Shown piece after piece: positions 60,719 through 64,000 of a stretch of DNA of 64,000 bases (positions within the stretch are counted from its first letter, which is position 1; every line of letters starts with the position of its first letter). Position numbers and translations under genes: made by a program. The DNA is taken from positions 930,001-994,000 of the forward strand of contig CAVOSX010000002.1 in assembly GCA_963699015.1 (NCBI GenBank), written 5' to 3'. Source of the DNA: PALSA-505 sp963699015 (lineage in GTDB: Bacteria; Actinomycetota; Actinomycetes; Streptosporangiales; Streptosporangiaceae). The notes below the pieces were generated by a model, which saw only the letters and a list, made by a program, of their open reading frames with translations, did not search any database and was not told the origin of the DNA.

Positions 60719-60865
60719 CGCCGGCTGCTGGCTCGACCCTCCCGGGGCACGTCCGTGATCGCGGAACCGGTACCGCCCAGCGGGGTGATCCGCCGGCCTG
60801 GATGTTAGCGGCTGGCTGGGCAGAACTCCGGGGGGCCGGACCCGGTGGGCTACAGTCACCGGGTG

Positions 60866-61942
60866 ATGACGGCCGACTTCCCGGCGGCCGCGGGCGGGCG
60901 GCCCGACGGCCCGTCCGAGCCGCTGCCCGGGCAGCTGGCGCTGCCCGGCATGGAGCCCGAGCCGGCCGATGACGACGGGCAGTACCTGCTGCCGGGGCTG
61001 GAGGACGTCAGCGGTCAGGCTGCCCAGGGGGATGCGGACCCGGAACGGGATCGGGTGGCCGCGGCGCTGCGCGCGGCGGACCCGGACGGCTTGCTGCTGG
61101 CGGCTACCCTTCGCCGGGCCTTTGACTTGCTGCTTGATGGCCAGCACACCGGGCGGTACCGATGGGATCAGCTGCACAAGACCGAGAAGACGCACGCCGG
61201 CACGCTGGTCGAGATCGGCTTGCAGCGGACGTTCGGGCTGGCCGACGGCACGGCACTAGACTACTCGATCGCCGGCGTGGAGGTGGACTGCAAGTTCTCC
61301 CAGCGCAGCGGCGGCTGGATGATCCCGCCGGAGGCCGAAGGCTACCTGCTGCTGCTGGTGCAGGCCAGCGACGAGGAGGGCACCTGGTCGGCCGGCCTGG
61401 TGCGGGCCCGGGATGCCTACCTGACCGAAGCGGGCAACCGCGACCTCAAGCGCACGCTCAACGACGCCGGGCGCGGCGCCATCGAATGGCTCGCCTGGCA
61501 CGCGCCGCTGCCCGACAATGCCCTGCTCCGGCTGCCCGAGCGGGACACGGCGGCGATCCTCGGCTGCGCGACGGGACAGCAGGCGGTGAACGAGCTGTTC
61601 CGGCGGGCGCTGGGGTGGCGGATCAGCCGCGCGGTGGTCGCCACCGTGGCCCGGCAGGAGGACTACATGAAGCGGGTGCGCGGCGGCGGCGGCGCCCGCG
61701 ACCAGCTGCGCGGCGAGGGCATCGTGATCTTCGGCGACTACGCCGGGCACCGGGCGCTGGCCGCGGCGCTCGGCCTGCCGAGCCCGGGACCCGGAGAGTT
61801 CGTCAGCGCCCGGCTGGCCCGGCGCAGCGAGCGAGCCGGGAGGAGCGCGGCGCAGCGGTACGTCCGGCTCGACGGCACAGACTGGGTGCTGGCGCAGACC
61901 GCCGCGGGCACCGGCCCCGCTCCCCGGCTGCCGCGCACGTGA
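60866..61942 (+). CDS. NaeI-family type II restriction endonuclease (no adjacent methylase)
   Basis: A 358-aa protein. After a 65-residue acidic/Pro-rich N-terminal extension, the NaeI Endo domain is clear: DGQHTGRYRWDQLHKTEKTH, catalytic Glu116 in GTLVEIGLQ, Asp132 and Asp141-Cys-Lys143 in DYSIAGVEVDCKFS. Spacings (16, 9, 2) equal those of NaeI E70-D86-D95-K97. The Topo/CAP-like domain follows (RAVVATVARQEDYMKRVRGGGGARDQLRGEGIVIFG). NaeI cuts GCC/GGC when a second site is bound. The position equal to NaeI Leu43 is Leu. Neither neighbour is a methyltransferase. Confidence 0.88.
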   Translation: MTADFPAAAGGRPDGPSEPLPGQLALPGMEPEPADDDGQYLLPGLEDVSGQAAQGDADPERDRVAAALRAADPDGLLLAATLRRAFDLLLDGQHTGRYRWDQLHKTEKTHAGTLVEIGLQRTFGLADGTALDYSIAGVEVDCKFSQRSGGWMIPPEAEGYLLLLVQASDEEGTWSAGLVRARDAYLTEAGNRDLKRTLNDAGRGAIEWLAWHAPLPDNALLRLPERDTAAILGCATGQQAVNELFRRALGWRISRAVVATVARQEDYMKRVRGGGGARDQLRGEGIVIFGDYAGHRALAAALGLPSPGPGEFVSARLARRSERAGRSAAQRYVRLDGTDWVLAQTAAGTGPAPRLPRT

Positions 61943-62001
61943 CCGGACAATGTGACCACCTTTAATAGAGAGCACCGCACCGACGGCGGAAGAGGTAGCA
62001 C

Positions 62002-62970
62002 ATGGCGACAGCACGAATGGCACGGTGGGGTCTCACGCTCCCGCTGGCCGGCCTGGCACTGCCCGCGCACCGTGAGATCGTCGAGCGCCTGGACCAGCTC
62101 GGCTTCACCGACGCCTGGTCGGCCGAGACGAACGGGGTGGACGCGTTCACCCCGCTGACCCTGGCCGCCGGGTGGTCGGCCCGGCTGCGGCTGGGCACCG
62201 CGATCGCCTGCCTGTATACCCGCGGGCCGGCGCTGCTCGCGATGAACGCGGCCACGCTGGCCGCGCTCGCTCCCGGGCGATTCGTGCTCGGCATCGGCAC
62301 CTCCTCTCAGGTGATCGTCGAGCAGTGGAACGGCATCGAGATGGCCAAGCCCTATCAGCGGGCCCGCGACACGCTGCGCTTCCTGCGCTCCGCGCTGGCC
62401 GGCGAGAAGGTGAGCGAGCAGTACGAGACGTTCAGCGTGCACGGGTTCCGGCTGGAGGCGCCGCCCGCTGAGCCGCCGGGCCTGGCGCTGGCTGCCCTGC
62501 GGCCTGGGATGCTCCGGCTGGCGGCGGCCGAGGCGGACGCCGCGATCACGAACTGGCTGGCGCCGGCGGACGTGCCGCGGATCCGGAAGGTGACCGGGGA
62601 GGACTGCGAGCTCGTCGCGCGCATCTTCGTGTGCCCGACCGCGGACGCCGAGCTGGCCCGCCGGGCCGGGCGGCGCCTGATCGCGGCGTACCTGACGGTG
62701 CCGGTGTACGCGGCGTTCCAGGCCTGGCTGGGCCGCGGCGAGGTGCTCAAGCCCATGCAGGACGCATGGGCGGCCGGGGACCGCAAGGGCGCGCTGGCAG
62801 CCATCCCCGCTGGCCTGGTCGACGAGCTCGTCGTGCACGGCGAGCCGGAGGCCTGCCGGGAGCAGATCGCCGAGTACCGGCACCAGGGCCTGGACACGCC
62901 GGTGGTCGCGATCGTGCCGGTGCCGGGGGTCGAGCCGGCCGCCATGGTGCCGCGGCTTGCCCCCCGCTGA
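62002..62970 (+). CDS. LLM-class F420-dependent oxidoreductase
   Basis: A 322-aa LLM enzyme: WGLTLPLAGLALPAHREIVERLDQLGFTDAWSAETNGVDAFTPL, RLRLGTAIACLYTRGPALLAMNAATLAALAPGRFVLGIGTSS and VEQWNGIEMAKPYQRARD. The QWNG and GIGTSS segments place it in the F420-linked branch of the family. ATG chosen after GGAAGAGG. The intergenic stretch before it (TTTAATAG) is locally AT-rich and may hold its promoter. Fifth LLM paralogue in the window. Confidence 0.87.
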   Translation: MATARMARWGLTLPLAGLALPAHREIVERLDQLGFTDAWSAETNGVDAFTPLTLAAGWSARLRLGTAIACLYTRGPALLAMNAATLAALAPGRFVLGIGTSSQVIVEQWNGIEMAKPYQRARDTLRFLRSALAGEKVSEQYETFSVHGFRLEAPPAEPPGLALAALRPGMLRLAAAEADAAITNWLAPADVPRIRKVTGEDCELVARIFVCPTADAELARRAGRRLIAAYLTVPVYAAFQAWLGRGEVLKPMQDAWAAGDRKGALAAIPAGLVDELVVHGEPEACREQIAEYRHQGLDTPVVAIVPVPGVEPAAMVPRLAPR

Positions 62971-62974
62971 TCCC

Positions 62975-63110
62975 GGCCCGCCGGGTGACGAGCCCAGCCC
63001 GCCGGGTGACGAGCCCGCCCCGCCGGATGGCAAGCCCGCCCCGCCGGGTGACGAGCCCGCCCCGCCCGGCGGCGGGCCTGCCGCGCCGGGTGGCGGGCCC
63101 AGCCCGCCGC
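62975..63110 (+). repeat. Tandem 21-bp variable repeat
   Basis: About six degenerate copies of CCGCCGGGTGACGAGCCCG plus two bases, immediately after the LLM stop. In one frame they encode (D/G)EPAPPG repeats that would extend the N-terminus of the DUF488 protein. Slippage-prone. Confidence 0.7.
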
Positions 63111-63163
63111 ACGCTGGCCGGGCCGATACGGCGCCAGAGAGCGGCGCGGCGGGCCGGGCGGGG

Positions 63164-63697
63164 ATGCTGGTGACGTTCGGTCATGGCACCGCCTCGGCCG
63201 ACCGGATCGCGCAGTTGCTGCACGGTGCCGCCGTGGCCGCCGTCGTCGACATCCGGATCGCGCCGGGCAGCCGCCGGAACCCGCACGTGGCACGGTCCGA
63301 GCTCGAGCGCTGGCTGCCCGGTCAGGGGATCGGCTACCGTTGGGAGAAGCGGCTCGGCGGTTTCCGCCGCGCCGCTCCGGACTCGCCGGACACGGTCTGG
63401 CGAGAGGCGGCCTTCCGGGGGTACGCCGGGCACATGCGCACCGCGGGCTTCCTGGCCGCCGTGGCCGAGCTGCTCGACCAGGCCGCCGGGCAGCGCACCG
63501 CGGTCATGTGCAGCGAGAGCCTCTGGTGGCGGTGCCACCGCCGGCTGGTCGCGGACTTCGTGTCGGTCGCTCGGCAGGTACCGGTCCGGCACCTCATGCC
63601 CGACGGGAAGCTGGCCCCCCATCAGCCCACGCCAGGACTCCGGCTGCGCGGCGACGGCCTGCTCGTCTACGACGCCGGCCAGCCACCCCTCCTCTAA
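63164..63697 (+). CDS. DUF488 family protein
   Basis: A 177-aa core: MLVTFGHGTASADRIAQLLHGAAVAAVVDIRIAPGSRRNPHVARSELERWL, GIGYRWEKRLGGFRR and the Cys/His segment AVMCSESLWWRCHRRLVADF. MCxExxxxxCHR is the hallmark of DUF488 and resembles a metal or nucleotide site; the role is unknown. The frame is open 5' for 69 more codons through the 21-bp repeats to a TTG that overlaps the LLM stop. I prefer the ATG because the family starts with VxTxGHG-type sequence there. Confidence 0.8.
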   Translation: MLVTFGHGTASADRIAQLLHGAAVAAVVDIRIAPGSRRNPHVARSELERWLPGQGIGYRWEKRLGGFRRAAPDSPDTVWREAAFRGYAGHMRTAGFLAAVAELLDQAAGQRTAVMCSESLWWRCHRRLVADFVSVARQVPVRHLMPDGKLAPHQPTPGLRLRGDGLLVYDAGQPPLL

Positions 63698-63875
63698 CCC
63701 CCGCGCCCTCCGCCCCCGCCCTCGCTCTCCGTTTGGGTGATCATCTCCACATTTCATGCGGTAGGGCGAATTTCTGTCACCTTTTGCCCGGTTTGTCCCG
63801 CCACAACGCATGAAGAGTCGCGGCGGTGCCTTGTCATGCGAGAGAGGTAGTGATGGGTGGGCGGGGTGGCGGGGG
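63698..63875. other. Intergenic region near the window end
   Basis: 178 bases between converging genes. It includes an AT-richer patch (ATCTCCACATTTCATGCGG, CACCTTTTGCCCGG). No gene or hairpin is clear enough to call. Confidence 0.35.
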
Positions 63876-64000
63876 TTACCACTGGGCGGGCAGGTCGTCG
63901 CCGTACCAGGATTCGACGATCCGGTAGGCGATCGATACCGGCGGCGGCAGCCGTACCTCGCCGGCGGCCATGCTGGCGCGCAGCCCGTCCCGGCTGAACC
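63876..64000 (-). CDS. C-terminal end of an unidentified protein, cut by the window edge
   Basis: The last 40 codons are visible: FSRDGLRASMAAGEVRLPPP followed by VSIAYRIVESWYGDDLPAQW and TAA. The codon pattern is typical of a real gene. I do not recognise the family from this fragment. Confidence 0.5.
   Translation of the reverse strand, partial: FSRDGLRASMAAGEVRLPPPVSIAYRIVESWYGDDLPAQW

Noticed and set aside
62957..63163. N-terminal extension of the DUF488 protein through the 21-bp repeats
   Set aside because: It needs a TTG start inside the LLM gene end and encodes only low-complexity repeats; the family begins at the internal ATG.

Overview
The window is high-GC DNA (about 70% or more, strong G/C third-position bias) from a filamentous-type actinomycete. 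Several signs point there: five LLM-class flavin/F420 oxidoreductases plus a PPOX-class F420 enzyme, a mycothiol-type maleylpyruvate isomerase relative, a DUF742 protein, bacterial Ku, CGNR and DUF1707 proteins, and dense ATGA/GTGA start-stop overlaps. I cannot name the genus. I saw no rRNA, tRNA or CRISPR array.

Layout. 1-3.4 kb: a glycosyltransferase (its 5' end lies outside the window), an SGNH/GDSL hydrolase, a coiled-coil protein and an orphan DUF742 protein. 3.4-9.3 kb: an LLM oxidoreductase, a divergent CGNR regulator/EamA exporter pair around a 33-bp operator-like palindrome, a ketopantoate reductase-acyl-CoA ligase pair and a MarR regulator. 9.5-15 kb: an MFS exporter and a MacB/FtsX-type ABC transporter. 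15-25.4 kb: an envelope and stress group (HAD phosphatase, OsmC, EamA-type permease, HtrA-type protease, DksA-like zinc-finger protein, two-component system, a terC-dedA operon led by an unrecorded 41-aa membrane protein, an MBL hydrolase, YccF, an LLM oxidoreductase).

25.4-37.2 kb is an accessory island. It is bounded by an 11-bp direct repeat, and a tyrosine recombinase lacking its N-terminal part sits 18 bp inside the right copy. Removing the island would place the PPOX F420 gene directly in front of the LLM gene on the same strand. The island holds a four-gene coupled phage-like operon, a roughly 1-kb direct repeat carrying two secreted paralogues, a Tat-exported TIM-barrel-like protein, two tandem DUF1707 membrane proteins, a lipoprotein, a Kelch-like secreted protein, an HNH nuclease and small hypotheticals. 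The genes from 28.8 to 34.4 kb are separated by copies of a short repeat that always points the same way, whatever the gene orientation, and encodes peptides ending in PPGWWIT. This cassette-like arrangement is the strongest candidate for something undescribed.

37.2-64 kb: core-like metabolism and regulation. It includes an acyl-CoA dehydrogenase relative, an atypical SDR, a cupin, CorA, a biotin carboxylase, a large LuxR-type ATPase regulator (LAL type), a pyrimidine/hydantoin degradation operon (amidase, dihydropyrimidinase, LLM oxidoreductase), a PIG-L deacetylase, a siderophore-interacting reductase, Ku, a Zn-type ArsR-CDF operon, a dipeptidase, a PHP hydrolase, a NaeI-family endonuclease with no methyltransferase beside it, and a DUF488 protein.

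Caution: at least seven otherwise well-conserved genes carry single-base frameshifts, often in G/C runs, and one of these shifts is compensated inside a single gene. This looks more like residual indel error in the assembly than mass gene decay, so broken reading frames should not be over-interpreted.
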